Part shown: piece after piece, positions 7,825 to 17,298 of the stretch | Layout: each line of letters opens with the position of its first letter | Numbering within the stretch: the first letter of the stretch is position 1 | Assembly: GCA_964446945.1 (NCBI GenBank) | Contig: CAYUQO010000004.1 | Coordinates: forward strand, 62,001 to 126,000 | Source: CAIYRG01 sp964446945 | Lineage (GTDB): Bacteria; Pseudomonadota; Alphaproteobacteria; Micropepsales; Micropepsaceae | Length of the DNA stretch: 64,000 bases | Direction: 5' to 3' | Program-made: the position numbers and the translations under genes | Notes under the pieces: model-generated | Database searches by the model: none | What the model saw: only the letters and a program-made list of their open reading frames with translations | What the model was told of the DNA's origin: nothing

Positions 7825-9144
7825 CTACTCGCCCGGCTGAAACTTGGGTTCGGGTGCATTACTGAACACCTGGGTAGCCGTCAGGATGCGTGACACGACT
7901 AAGGCCCCGATAAGCGCGACCAAAATCTCGAGGAGATTGCCGCCCGGCTGGATCAGCGTAAGGCCGGGCATCGCACAGAGAATCAGGCGGCGCAGATCGG
8001 CGGTTTGCAAGGCCCTGAGAATGGCCAGATCGAGCCGCATCAGAACGTAACCTAAAACCAGAAATCCGGCGATGATCCCGGGAGTGGCGAAGTTGACATA
8101 AAACTCAAACACTTGCCCGGCACCTACGCTGGTGCCGGGCTGGAATACGATGCCGGTGAAATTCGTCACGACATCGAGCCCGCCGCCAACTGGGGGCTTG
8201 TCCGGCCAAATGAAGCGCGGAATAAAAGCCCACCATTGCACGGTCGAACCATAGGCGAGTTGGATACCCCGGCCGAGGTAGCGTTGTGCGGCAAGCCCGA
8301 CGAGATAGTTCTGGTTGAGCCGTGAATCAATTGCGAAAACCAGCAGTGGATTACTGAGATCGAGCAAGCTGAAATATTCTGGAATCTTCGCGATGCTCTC
8401 GAGCCGGTCCGTGAGGCTCGACTGCGCGTTCCACACGACGTCTCGAATATTCGTCCGCAGTGCGAGATAGGTTGCAAACAGCGATGCGCCCGCCACGGCT
8501 GCGAAGGGCATTGAGAGGTAGATCCAAATTCGCCGCCGCACGAAGACGAACAGAAACGCACCCACGGTCAACGCCCACGAGACGCCGTAACTCACAATCC
8601 CGTTGTTGGTGAGAGTGGCCACGGGCAGTATCGGCACTAGCGCCAGCGCCTGGACTGTTTTGAGTCCGCTATGTTCTACATAGGCAATGTAAAAGCGAAG
8701 CCCGAGCCCGAGAACGATCAGGGTGCCCAGCGACGAAACAAGGGCAGCGCCAGAAGGAATAAAACTCGCTCTCGGAATGAGGAAAAAGAATCCAATTGCT
8801 CCGAGCACAATCATCGTCCACACATGTGGAGTGAACACCGCCGCGATTTCGTTTGGCGTCTTTTGCAATTCCGTTGCATTGATTGCAGTCGTCCAGCGCG
8901 CGGCTACGACTCCAGCAACGAACGCCGCCATTCCAATCAGCGTCAACTGAAATCCTAATTCCGTTTCTGCCCTATGTGGACCGACGGAGCCCGGGTCGAG
9001 ATAAATAAGCGCGCCCGGCACATGGATCAGGGAAAGGCCGAGAAAATACGACAAGACGAGTACGCCGCCCCGACCCGGCGCACCCACCCCGAATATCACG
9101 AGTGCTGCGAACAGTCCGGCCCAGATGAAAACCATTTCTGTCAT
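7825..9144 (-). CDS. Wzy-like O-antigen/oligosaccharide repeat-unit polymerase
   Basis: A 439-residue integral membrane protein with roughly 10-12 predicted membrane segments from the N-terminus onward and a large central loop at about 225-330 (RTNIRDVVWNAQSSLTDR to WAFIPRFIWPDKPP). This layout, together with a RFIWPDKP-type motif, is what oligosaccharide repeat-unit polymerases show. It would link repeat units in the periplasm after Wzx flipping. Its ATG overlaps the stop of the upstream CgeB-like gene (9141-9144). It is the only polymerase candidate in the window. Confidence 0.75.
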   Translation of the reverse strand: MTEMVFIWAGLFAALVIFGVGAPGRGGVLVLSYFLGLSLIHVPGALIYLDPGSVGPHRAETELGFQLTLIGMAAFVAGVVAARWTTAINATELQKTPNEIAAVFTPHVWTMIVLGAIGFFFLIPRASFIPSGAALVSSLGTLIVLGLGLRFYIAYVEHSGLKTVQALALVPILPVATLTNNGIVSYGVSWALTVGAFLFVFVRRRIWIYLSMPFAAVAGASLFATYLALRTNIRDVVWNAQSSLTDRLESIAKIPEYFSLLDLSNPLLVFAIDSRLNQNYLVGLAAQRYLGRGIQLAYGSTVQWWAFIPRFIWPDKPPVGGGLDVVTNFTGIVFQPGTSVGAGQVFEFYVNFATPGIIAGFLVLGYVLMRLDLAILRALQTADLRRLILCAMPGLTLIQPGGNLLEILVALIGALVVSRILTATQVFSNAPEPKFQPGE

Positions 9145-10259
9145 GAAATGATCCGTGACATCGCGCCAGTCGGGATCGCCGTTTCCACCAAATCGCTGCG
9201 TTCGAGTATGGGCCCGACGGTCGCCAGCATTGCACTGAGACGGTCCCGGTAGGTATTCTTTCCCATCGAAATCTTTGCGTGCAGAGCTGACGACAGCCGC
9301 TCACGTTCCGATGATCGAGCGATCAGCCACAAAGCACGTTCAGACGCCTCGATCGCATTCCGGAAATACAACACCGTTTCTCCGTCAGGGCCAAAGATAT
9401 CACGGTGCTCATCCGTGTCCTCGGCCAACATGCAACCCCCAACCGCCCCGATTTCGAAGCTGCGCATGACGTGACCGTCGCGATTCGATCTTCGGACCAG
9501 ACACAGATTGACCTTCGCGGACGCCGTCAACGCTCGCAATGTCTCTGGCGGTTTGTGCCCAATCGCATAAGGCCGCGTTGCCGCGTAGCGATCCCAACAA
9601 TCTCCGACAAGGCTAATGGATGGACAACGTGAAATGAATTCCGACATAAAAGCAACTCGATCGGGGTCAGCGCCGCCAACAAATAGCACTTCCGAGCCTG
9701 CGGACGTTACCTGAGGAGGGTCGAGCGAACGGAAGTGACGTTCGTCATAACCAAATGGCATGTAGCTTACGTCCCGGCAACCCAGCCGGCGAAGGTCATC
9801 GACGTTCGATTTTCTCGGCGTGAAGACAATGTCATACGTCGGTAAAGCTTGGAGGTGCCAGGTGGACCGAAGCACCGGACTCCACGGGTCATCCGTAGCG
9901 TAATTCATGCACAGCGCGCCGCCCCTCCGGATCTGCTCCAGATCCGCAGCGACCAACGGCGCCGATCCGGTCGTAATCAGTACGGAAGGCCGGTTCTGCA
10001 GGCACCAAGTGCGTACACTTTTCGAAAATTGATGGAGTCGCCCCGGCCTGCGATCGAGGAACCGCCAGGAGAATGAATTTATGATTCGCGGCGCGCGGGC
10101 TTTATACGCATCAAAAAACGTTACTGAGTGACCAGCCGCGATGGCTGCGTGATTGAGACTGTCACCAATGTTGGTGCCGCCACGATTGCCGACGATCGCC
10201 AGCCGCACGTCAGCTGGCCCGCAATTCCTGACGGCGTCGAAGTTGTTTGGCTTTGGCAT
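9141..10259 (-). CDS. CgeB-like glycosyltransferase (GT-B fold)
   Basis: A 372-residue protein resembling the CgeB / glycosyl transferase family 1-like proteins that have GT-B architecture but weak motif conservation. Visible blocks are RLAIVGNRGGTNIG (near residue 19), a central DPWSPVLRST, then EVLFVGGADPDRVAFMSE and the C-terminal RSFEIGAVGGCMLAEDTDEH, which is the usual nucleotide-sugar region. The ATG at 10259 overlaps the upstream GT2 gene by 50 nt; a GTG at 10208, immediately before RLAIVGNRGG, is an equally plausible start. It overlaps the wzy-like gene by four bases at its end. Confidence 0.75.
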   Translation of the reverse strand: MPKPNNFDAVRNCGPADVRLAIVGNRGGTNIGDSLNHAAIAAGHSVTFFDAYKARAPRIINSFSWRFLDRRPGRLHQFSKSVRTWCLQNRPSVLITTGSAPLVAADLEQIRRGGALCMNYATDDPWSPVLRSTWHLQALPTYDIVFTPRKSNVDDLRRLGCRDVSYMPFGYDERHFRSLDPPQVTSAGSEVLFVGGADPDRVAFMSEFISRCPSISLVGDCWDRYAATRPYAIGHKPPETLRALTASAKVNLCLVRRSNRDGHVMRSFEIGAVGGCMLAEDTDEHRDIFGPDGETVLYFRNAIEASERALWLIARSSERERLSSALHAKISMGKNTYRDRLSAMLATVGPILERSDLVETAIPTGAMSRIIS

Positions 10260-11340
10260 AGAGCCACGGTCTAAGCCGATCGAAGAGAGTGAGGGGGGTC
10301 ATCAGGCCAAGAAGACCGCCCAAAAGATATGACGACCAAAAGCGCCGGCGAACGGATCGCGTCAATTCAACGCCCTGAGCCAATCGCGATGGCCGCACAC
10401 CGAGCAATACCCCGAGTGCATATCCCCAGGAATGGATGCGGCGAAATTCGATTGTCCAGAAAGGAAAGATGAAGCGATACAGCTGTTGCGCTACTTCCGT
10501 GAGGTTGCGGGCGCGCACGGCGCCGGAGTGATAGGGCTCAAGTCCACCCGCCACGACCCGAAATATTTCGCTGAGCGGCAAGCGGCGCTCGACAAGTGGG
10601 AAGGAGGATATCCGCGGTCTCTGTCGGTAACTGTCTACCGCCTGCCCCGGTATTTGCAGGTCTTTGTCCACGCAAATCCGATCGATGGCCAGAAATCGGC
10701 CACCGGCAGCCACCAACCGCGTCCCGAGATACATCTGGTACATCTCGCTTCCGTCACAGACTGGCGATGCCTCCCGGCGCGCAGCATCTCCGTCAAAAAC
10801 GATGCCACTGACAAAACTGTAGCGGCGGAATGTTGCGACAGCTGTTTCGGGGCCCGCGCCAACCACTCGCGTTCCAATGACCCGGCGATTGACCGCTCCG
10901 GATTCCCATTCACGGTAATTCGTCACCGCAACCGTGACAGGCTGATGCCGCAGGATCTCGTCGTGTAATGTCTGTAGTACGCCGGTATCACTGAGCGCGT
11001 CATCGTTGCCCATTAGGAGCACATACTGGCCGATTGATAAGCTGATCGCACTGCGTAAATTGCCGTCGTAACGAAGGTTACGCTCAGTCCTGACAAATGC
11101 ATATGAGACGCCGTTCTCATCCAGAAATCGCAGAAAATCTCCGGTTCTTCCGTCGGTCGAACAGTCGTCGCTAATACAGAGTTCGAAATCCTGGAACGAC
11201 TGCGAAATGTAGCTGCGGCAGGCAGCGATGAGGAAATCCGTGCGATTATATTGAGGAATACAGATTGAAAAGAACGGGCTCGCTCCTTTCCGCCGGATTA
11301 CCGGATCGCCAGGAATATCGCCGGCCGTGACCTCAGGCAT
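10210..11340 (-). CDS. Glycosyltransferase family 2
   Basis: A GT2 enzyme of about 376 residues. FFSICIPQYNRTDFLIAAC opens the catalytic domain, CISDDCSTDGRT is the first nucleotide-binding block, and YVLLMGNDDALSD carries the DXD-like metal site. The C-terminal third (about 290-376) is basic with one or two hydrophobic stretches. The ATG at 11340 overlaps the rfbD stop by a few bases and is preferred over the one at 11358. Donor and acceptor are unknown. Confidence 0.87.
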   Translation of the reverse strand: MPEVTAGDIPGDPVIRRKGASPFFSICIPQYNRTDFLIAACRSYISQSFQDFELCISDDCSTDGRTGDFLRFLDENGVSYAFVRTERNLRYDGNLRSAISLSIGQYVLLMGNDDALSDTGVLQTLHDEILRHQPVTVAVTNYREWESGAVNRRVIGTRVVGAGPETAVATFRRYSFVSGIVFDGDAARREASPVCDGSEMYQMYLGTRLVAAGGRFLAIDRICVDKDLQIPGQAVDSYRQRPRISSFPLVERRLPLSEIFRVVAGGLEPYHSGAVRARNLTEVAQQLYRFIFPFWTIEFRRIHSWGYALGVLLGVRPSRLAQGVELTRSVRRRFWSSYLLGGLLGLMTPLTLFDRLRPWLYAKAKQLRRRQELRAS

Positions 11341-12235
11341 GAGGCACCGGCCGAGCAAGTTCGTCCATGACTTTCGTCAGTGCCACCCGCCAAGACGGCG
11401 GCACGATACCGAATTCGTGCTCCAGCCGGCCAAGGTCAAAGAGCGAATACGCCGGCCGCTTTGCGGGGCGCCGGAAATCGATGGTCTTCACCGGTCGAAG
11501 TTCTTCCACACGCAATGACATCCCGCGCTCTCGTGCTTCCTCAAAAATGGCCGCGGCGAATCCGAACCACGTCGTTTGGCCGGTACACGCCACGTTCAGC
11601 ACGCCCCCGCGCTGACGAAAATATCCGTCAGCATCGGCGCCCAATTTTGCTACCGCAGCTGCAATCACACTTGCAACCGCAGTTGCCGAGGTCGGCGCGC
11701 CGATTTGATCGTCCACCACATCAATCACGTCGTGTTCCTTCCCGAGGCGCAGCATTGTGAGAAGGAAGTTGCGCCCGGAAGACGAATAAATCCATGACGT
11801 TCGCACGATTAGATACGGCGCGCCGGCTGCCGCTACCGCGCGTTCGCCATCCAGCTTGGTTTTCCCATAGACGTTCAATGGTGCGCAATTGTCCGTCTCG
11901 TGATAGGGTTCTTTCGAGTTCCCGTCGAATACGTAATCTGTGGAAATGTGAACCACGGATGAGCGACATTTTCGTGCTGCAATGGCCAAGATTCCGGGGA
12001 CAATACCGTTGAGCACCGCAGCGCGTCCGGTTTCATTTTCCGCGTCATCGACCGCAGTAAATGCGGCGCAGTTGATCAGTAGATCGGGGCCGACATCTGC
12101 GACGTATGCCTCGATGTCATCGATGCGTTCAAGGTCGAATTCTGATCGCGCGGGTGCAACGACTTCGTGATTCGACAGACGCGATTTTATCGCGCCGCCG
12201 ATTTGACCAGAGCCTCCGGTCAGCAAAATCCGCAT
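11333..12235 (-). CDS. rfbD: dTDP-4-dehydrorhamnose reductase
   Basis: A 300-residue short-chain reductase catalysing the last step of dTDP-L-rhamnose synthesis. It begins MRILLTGGSGQIGGAI with the GxxGxxG nucleotide-binding motif, has the STDYVFDG block and the YGKTK catalytic Tyr/Lys pair. I chose ATG 12235, which falls 14 nt after the rfbC stop; the open frame extends to 12466 but would add 77 unrelated residues lying over rfbC. It forms a tight rfbA-rfbC-rfbD set. Confidence 0.95.
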   Translation of the reverse strand: MRILLTGGSGQIGGAIKSRLSNHEVVAPARSEFDLERIDDIEAYVADVGPDLLINCAAFTAVDDAENETGRAAVLNGIVPGILAIAARKCRSSVVHISTDYVFDGNSKEPYHETDNCAPLNVYGKTKLDGERAVAAAGAPYLIVRTSWIYSSSGRNFLLTMLRLGKEHDVIDVVDDQIGAPTSATAVASVIAAAVAKLGADADGYFRQRGGVLNVACTGQTTWFGFAAAIFEEARERGMSLRVEELRPVKTIDFRRPAKRPAYSLFDLGRLEHEFGIVPPSWRVALTKVMDELARPVPHA

Positions 12236-12248
12236 GCCGAAAGCTCGA

Positions 12249-12809
12249 TCATCCGCCTGTGAACTGCGGCACGACTGAAAGATTCCCCAGCCGAATGCCG
12301 GCGGCATCACGCGCAGACAGAAAGGGACCGCCTTCTGGAATCGGCCATTCGATCGAGAGGTCAGGATCGTTCCACAGCAGAATGTGTTCATATTTCGGTG
12401 CATAATAGGCGGTGCATCGATAGCTGACTTCCGTGGCATCGTGCAGCGCGACAAATCCGTGGGCAAAACCCGGCGGTATCCAGAGCTGGAGATGGTTCTG
12501 GGCGCTCAATTCAATGCCAAACCACTCGCCGAATGTCGGGGAGCCCTTCCGAATATCGACTGCGACATCGTAAATTGCTCCGAGGATCACCTCGACCAGT
12601 TTGCCTTGCGCAAACGGCTCCTGAAAATGAAGTCCTCGCAACACGCCTCGCCGGGAGTGCGAACGGTTGTCCTGAACGAACTCCGCCCTGACACCCGCCT
12701 CTTCATATTCTCGTTTCTGATAATTTTGCTTGAACCAGCCACGCTCGTCCTCAAACACCCTGGGCTCGATCAACAGCACGTCCGTGAGACCTGTGCGGGT
12801 CACTCGCAT
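12249..12809 (-). CDS. rfbC: dTDP-4-dehydrorhamnose 3,5-epimerase
   Basis: A 186-residue cupin-fold epimerase of normal family length. The family signatures are visible: RGWFKQNY near 23-30, SRRGVLRGLHFQ with the catalytic-type His, and WIPPGFAHGFVAL, followed by the YYAP substrate region. It converts dTDP-4-keto-6-deoxyglucose to the L-lyxo form, feeding RfbD. It starts three bases after the rfbA stop. Confidence 0.96.
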   Translation of the reverse strand: MRVTRTGLTDVLLIEPRVFEDERGWFKQNYQKREYEEAGVRAEFVQDNRSHSRRGVLRGLHFQEPFAQGKLVEVILGAIYDVAVDIRKGSPTFGEWFGIELSAQNHLQLWIPPGFAHGFVALHDATEVSYRCTAYYAPKYEHILLWNDPDLSIEWPIPEGGPFLSARDAAGIRLGNLSVVPQFTGG

Positions 12810-12812
12810 GTC

Positions 12813-13694
12813 TTATTTGCGTTCCAAAAGCGAAAGCAAATATTCGCCATAGCCTGACTTGCCCAGTGGCGAAGCGAGGCGCCGCAGCTGTTCATCATCA
12901 ATCCAGCCATTTTGCCAGGCGATCTCCTCGAGGCAGGCGATTTTCAGCCCCTGCCGCCTTTCGACGGTGGCGACGTAGGTCGCAGCATCCATCAGCGAAT
13001 CCACGGTCCCCGTGTCGAGCCAGGCACAGCCACGACCCAGGCGCTCGACATGCAATTTGCCGGACCGCAGATAAAGATTGTTCAAATCCGTGATTTCGAG
13101 TTCTCCCCGTGCCGATGGTTTCAATTCCCGGGCCAACGTGGATGCCATCGCATCGTAGAAATAGAGACCTGTAACCGCCCAATTCGATTTCGGAATGCGT
13201 GGCTTCTCTTCAATCCTGACTGCAGCGCCATCAGCGTCGAATTCAACAACGCCGTAGGCCTCAGGCATACTGACATGATGAGCGAATAAGGTCGCGCCAG
13301 TAAAACGACGGTTCGCGGTGGCCAGCTGATCGCTGAGTCCGTGGCCATAGAATATATTATCGCCCAGCACCAATGCCGACGGGCTGCCGGCCAGGTATTC
13401 TTCGGCAATCAACAGCGCCTGTGCGATTCCGGCGGGACTTGGCTGCTCGGCATAGGACAGCCTTAGTCCCATTTCTTCGCTGCCGGCCAGAAGTTCCCGA
13501 AATCGCGGCAGATCATCAGGCGTGGAAATGACGAGAATATCCTGGAGCCGCGCAAGCATCATGATTGACAGCGGATAATAGATCATCGGCTTGTCATAGA
13601 TGTGGAGCAGCTGCTTCGAGACTGCCCGCGTGATGGGGTACAGCCGCGTGCCCTTTCCGCCGGCTAGAATTATTGCTTTGCGGGAACCGTCCAT
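12813..13694 (-). CDS. rfbA: Glucose-1-phosphate thymidylyltransferase
   Basis: A 293-residue nucleotidyltransferase making dTDP-glucose from glucose-1-phosphate and dTTP. Characteristic motifs are AIILAGGKGTRLYPIT at the N-terminus, the KPMIYYPLS block, GDNIFYG and the EEKP element followed by SNWAVTGLYFYD. Length and sequence are typical. The upstream gap of 112 nt contains a short perfect palindrome (13727-13739). The 4,6-dehydratase rfbB that would use its product is not present in this window. Confidence 0.96.
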   Translation of the reverse strand: MDGSRKAIILAGGKGTRLYPITRAVSKQLLHIYDKPMIYYPLSIMMLARLQDILVISTPDDLPRFRELLAGSEEMGLRLSYAEQPSPAGIAQALLIAEEYLAGSPSALVLGDNIFYGHGLSDQLATANRRFTGATLFAHHVSMPEAYGVVEFDADGAAVRIEEKPRIPKSNWAVTGLYFYDAMASTLARELKPSARGELEITDLNNLYLRSGKLHVERLGRGCAWLDTGTVDSLMDAATYVATVERRQGLKIACLEEIAWQNGWIDDEQLRRLASPLGKSGYGEYLLSLLERK

Positions 13695-13726
13695 ATTTAA
13701 GTCATCTGCATGTCTGAAGGGCCGCT

Positions 13727-13739
13727 ATCCAATTTGGAT
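13727..13739. promoter_or_regulatory. 13-bp perfect palindrome upstream of rfbA
   Basis: ATCCAATTTGGAT is a perfect inverted repeat (6-bp arms around a central T) located 33-45 nt before the rfbA ATG in a 112-nt gap. It is a candidate operator or protein-binding site. It could be chance, since no second copy is present. Confidence 0.3.
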
Positions 13740-13806
13740 CTGCCGAATCATGAGCCGTAACGCTGCTGAGTATGAGTCGCGACAGATCACACATAATTCG
13801 CACAAT

Positions 13807-14973
13807 TTAATGCGGGGCATGCTTGCGCGGGGCGTGCGACAGATCCGCGAGCACGGAAGCAAACGCCGTGTCGTAATTCCAGTCCAGAGCGATCTTCGCG
13901 CGTGCTCTCGAACCCATCTCGAGAAGCTCGTTAGGATGATCAGCAAACCATTGCAGTTGAGCTGCAATCGATTCGCATTTCTGCGGTTCGCAGGGTCGCG
14001 CATAGCCTTCGTCGACGAACAGACTCTGCCATTCGGGCAGATTTGGCACCAGCAGAGCCATTCCTGCCGCCATGTAATCGAAGGCTTTGTTTGATGCGCC
14101 TGCAAGGTGGCGCATGTTGACATCCGGCGAATCGAGCGGCGCCAGTGAAACGCCAACATGTCCCATCTGAGCAGCATGGCTCAGCAGTTTTTCCCGCGCG
14201 ATCAGGCCACCAAAATCGATCAGCGTGTTTCCCGAGTCGTCACGGGCGCAGTCGCGCAGCTTCGCCACATAGTCCTGGCCGCTCGGGGTTTCGTAGCCGG
14301 CGATATGTAACCGGACGCGCCCCTGAAGTACGGACAATGCGTGCGCAAAGGCGAGCGGTATGCGGTCTGGCGTGATGCTGCCGTGATAATACGCAACAAG
14401 CGGAGATTGCGGCGTGGCGCTCGCGACAGGAATTTCTGCACGCCGCGGTAAGTTCCAGATGATCCGCAATTGATCGTCACGAAAACCGAGTTCCGCCTGC
14501 GCGATGAGTGCGCGTGCTGCATTGGGGAAAACAACCAGCTGCGCCTTTCTTGCGGCTCTTTCCCGCCATTGCTGCAACCAGGAGTGATACGCATTACAGG
14601 GCGGTGAATCGTGCTCGTGGTAGACCAGACTCGCTCGGGCAAGGCGTGAGGCGAGTAATCCAGGCGCGGCGCCAAGCGGATCGGACGCGTAAACGACATC
14701 CGGCCTGCTCATTAGCGCAATCCGGGCCGATGCGAGCATATACTCCGCGAACGCCGGCTTCCCGACGATATACGACGGCCTTCGCCGCAGATTGTGGATT
14801 GTGACCCGAGGATGTGGCGGAAACGTCAACTCCCTTCCCGCGAATGGTGAATTCAGAATCGTGACATCCCACCCCGCTTCGGCCATCAGCAGCGATGCGT
14901 GGATAATCGGCGGATAAGCGGCCACTTCGGTCGGTTGCACAAAGAGAGCGCGGCGCGTTCTCGACCGACTCAC
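13807..14973 (-). CDS. Glycosyltransferase, GT4-like (GT-B fold)
   Basis: A 388-residue putative glycosyltransferase with two Rossmann-like halves. The N-terminal part (RRALFVQPTEVAAYPPIIHA) and YHEHDSPP near 140 belong to the acceptor domain; VAYYHGSITPDRIPLAFA begins the donor domain, and SNKAFDYMAAGMALLVPN is the E/D-containing nucleotide-sugar motif. Sequence is divergent from classical GT4, and specificity cannot be read. It overlaps the upstream GT4 gene by ATGA (14970-14973). Confidence 0.8.
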   Translation of the reverse strand: MSRSRTRRALFVQPTEVAAYPPIIHASLLMAEAGWDVTILNSPFAGRELTFPPHPRVTIHNLRRRPSYIVGKPAFAEYMLASARIALMSRPDVVYASDPLGAAPGLLASRLARASLVYHEHDSPPCNAYHSWLQQWRERAARKAQLVVFPNAARALIAQAELGFRDDQLRIIWNLPRRAEIPVASATPQSPLVAYYHGSITPDRIPLAFAHALSVLQGRVRLHIAGYETPSGQDYVAKLRDCARDDSGNTLIDFGGLIAREKLLSHAAQMGHVGVSLAPLDSPDVNMRHLAGASNKAFDYMAAGMALLVPNLPEWQSLFVDEGYARPCEPQKCESIAAQLQWFADHPNELLEMGSRARAKIALDWNYDTAFASVLADLSHAPRKHAPH

Positions 14974-16301
14974 GTTCGGGCCGGCGCCAAACCATAGATA
15001 TTCATCATCTCCGTCGCAGCGTCGCGCATTGTTCGCGGCGCGCGTACGCCTTCTCTGAGACGCTGAACACTGTCACGATCGCTTGCAGTCGATGCAATTA
15101 TTCTGGCCCAGGCTCTCACCTCCGGGCGCGGGACAAGAATTCCGTCGACATCATCCCGCACCAGTTCTGCAATTCCGCCAAGGCCGGATCCAAGAACCGG
15201 CGTACCAGCGGCAAATGCTTCATAAACGACGAGAGGCCCCGTTTCGAGGCATCGCGATGGCACTGTAACCAAATCGCACTCAGCCATTGCTTCGAGCACC
15301 GCGCTACCGGTCACCGGCTCATGGAAGCGCACACGGCGATCCGCTGCGGCCGCAAGGTGTCGGACATAGTCTTCTGTTCCTGGCTGACGAATGCCAAATA
15401 TGTCGAGTTGCACTGGTGCGTCCGGTATGCGCGTGAGCGCTTCAACAATCAGGTCCGCTCCCTTTGCCGGTTCCAGGCGGCCAAAGTAACCAAGACGAAG
15501 TGGTTCGGATTTGTCGCGCGCTCGGCCGATACGGGCCGCGCGGATGCTCGGCCGGAATAGCCCCTGCCGGCAGAGAACGACTTTCTCGCGATCAACGCCG
15601 TTCGTGACGAGCAATTCTGCGACCCACTGGCAAACCGCGATAATTCGATCGGCCTTGCGCCAGAAAGTGCGCAATCTCTCGTGTGCATCAGCCACCAGGG
15701 TCGGCATTCGAAGCGCCGTAAACACTCCACCCGAAACTCCGACGCGCCCCAGTGCGTACCCAAATGCTCGCGGCACTTCCGCCAGCAACCTCCCAGTCCA
15801 TAAGGGTACATTGTGTTTCGCCAATGTACATTGTGTACACACGCGCGCGTTAAGCAGGCCATCGCAGGGGTCGCGGCCAAATTTCATCATCGTCTCGCGC
15901 GTGCAGCTGACTGTCGCTGTGTGGTAGGTGGAAAATACCTCGGCGCCATTTTCGTGTGCTGCATCCGCCAGCAGGTGTGATACGGCGGAAGTGTGCGCAT
16001 GCAAATGGACGATCCGGGGCTGAACTTCCTTCAGTATTGACCGGAACGACCTCGCAGCCGCCACGTCGGGTTCGCCATAGGCACGGGCGAAATTTGCGAC
16101 CGCCTCACCTGCAAACCGGTAAACGGCCATACCGTTACGCCGGTAAGAGGTGTTTGTCGCACCAGGCGCAGCGACAGCACTTGAAATCCCGCATCGCGCC
16201 AATTCTGCACCGAGCGCTGCGACATAAAATTCCGTCCCACCCGCAGTGTCCGGAAAATACGTGTAGGGCACATGCAGTACGTCGGTCCGGTACGCCGGCA
16301 T
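14970..16301 (-). CDS. Glycosyltransferase family 4
   Basis: A 443-residue GT4 enzyme. The N-terminus has the acceptor-domain glycine motif YFPDTAGGTEFYVAALG, a cysteine cluster occurs around 145-155 (CTRETMMKFGRDPCDGL then CTQC), and the donor domain has RLGYFGRLEPAKGADLIVEAL and the EX7E-type stretch PSRCLETGPLVVYEAFAAGTPV. The cysteine-rich insertion is seen in a subset of GT4 proteins from exopolysaccharide clusters. It is coupled to the next gene by a four-base overlap. Confidence 0.88.
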   Translation of the reverse strand: MPAYRTDVLHVPYTYFPDTAGGTEFYVAALGAELARCGISSAVAAPGATNTSYRRNGMAVYRFAGEAVANFARAYGEPDVAAARSFRSILKEVQPRIVHLHAHTSAVSHLLADAAHENGAEVFSTYHTATVSCTRETMMKFGRDPCDGLLNARVCTQCTLAKHNVPLWTGRLLAEVPRAFGYALGRVGVSGGVFTALRMPTLVADAHERLRTFWRKADRIIAVCQWVAELLVTNGVDREKVVLCRQGLFRPSIRAARIGRARDKSEPLRLGYFGRLEPAKGADLIVEALTRIPDAPVQLDIFGIRQPGTEDYVRHLAAAADRRVRFHEPVTGSAVLEAMAECDLVTVPSRCLETGPLVVYEAFAAGTPVLGSGLGGIAELVRDDVDGILVPRPEVRAWARIIASTASDRDSVQRLREGVRAPRTMRDAATEMMNIYGLAPART

Positions 16302-16318
16302 CGCTCGGTCAGCGAATT

Positions 16319-17296
16319 TTATCGTGAATCACGCCGGGTGCGCAAAATCTGCTTCAACCTGAGATATCCGCGCTCAGACAGGCCGGTCGCCGCAAGGCGC
16401 CGCAACAACGTCAGCGACAGCAACCGGGCCGGATCGTTTCTAACCGCGCGCAAATAGCAACGGCGCGCATCGGCGGCCATCCAATGGCCAAAATATTTAT
16501 CCCCCAATCGCGCAAATTGGGCTCCATAAATCTTTCCGCGCACCGATTGCTTTTGCCGCTGTAAATCCTGATCAGCTTCCGCCTCTGCGAACACGGATTC
16601 GAGGAGCCGCACAATCGAATCTTCCTCGGTGCGGTCGCGCACAATGCGGACATGGTGGTTTGCCGCATGAACCCGGTAGTCTGCCAGGACGTTGTTGACA
16701 TAAGAGAACGGACGCCGCCGTGCCATCATGAGATTGAAGTACCAGTCGTTGAACGCGATCCCCGCAGGCAGCGGCAGTGCTTCCAGCCACGCTTCGCGCC
16801 TGCCAATTGCGGTCGGGGCGCAAATGAAATTTTCCATCAGTAGCGCGATGAACTCATTGCCTTCGAAATCTTTTCCGTCGTGCAGGCTTTCAGTGCTTTC
16901 GGCGCAAATCCGCCCGTCGGCATCAATCAGTGCGGCATTGCCGTACACCAAGGCCAAATCGGAATTCCGTTCCAGGCGCGGAATGGTTTCAGAGAGAAAC
17001 CATGGACGATACCGATCGTCAGGATCAATGCGCGCCACATATCGTCCGCGCGCGGCAACAAGGCCTTCCGTCATGGTGACCACGTGGCCCTTATTCTTCT
17101 CATGACGGAGAATTTGCAGTCTCGAATCCCGATAATTCGACAGCACCTCGGCGGTATTGTCCGTGGATGCGTCATCGATGGCGATGATTTCGAAGGAATA
17201 TTTTCCATCCTGCGCCAAAATGCCGTTGAGGCAGTCTGGCAGAAAGCGTGCGTAGTTATAGCACGGCACGACGAAACTGATGTCGGGATTGACCAT
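16319..17296 (-). CDS. Glycosyltransferase family 2
   Basis: A 325-residue inverting glycosyltransferase. ISFVVPCYNYARFLPDCL opens the GT-A domain, AIDDASTDNTAEVL is the nucleotide-binding block, and YVARIDPDDRYRPW carries the DXD-type acidic pair. A C-terminal helical tail is rich in Arg and Leu. It lies 17 nt upstream of the GT4 gene and two bases after the NeuD-like acyltransferase gene. Donor unknown. Confidence 0.9.
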   Translation of the reverse strand: MVNPDISFVVPCYNYARFLPDCLNGILAQDGKYSFEIIAIDDASTDNTAEVLSNYRDSRLQILRHEKNKGHVVTMTEGLVAARGRYVARIDPDDRYRPWFLSETIPRLERNSDLALVYGNAALIDADGRICAESTESLHDGKDFEGNEFIALLMENFICAPTAIGRREAWLEALPLPAGIAFNDWYFNLMMARRRPFSYVNNVLADYRVHAANHHVRIVRDRTEEDSIVRLLESVFAEAEADQDLQRQKQSVRGKIYGAQFARLGDKYFGHWMAADARRCYLRAVRNDPARLLSLTLLRRLAATGLSERGYLRLKQILRTRRDSR

Positions 17297-17298
17297 AA

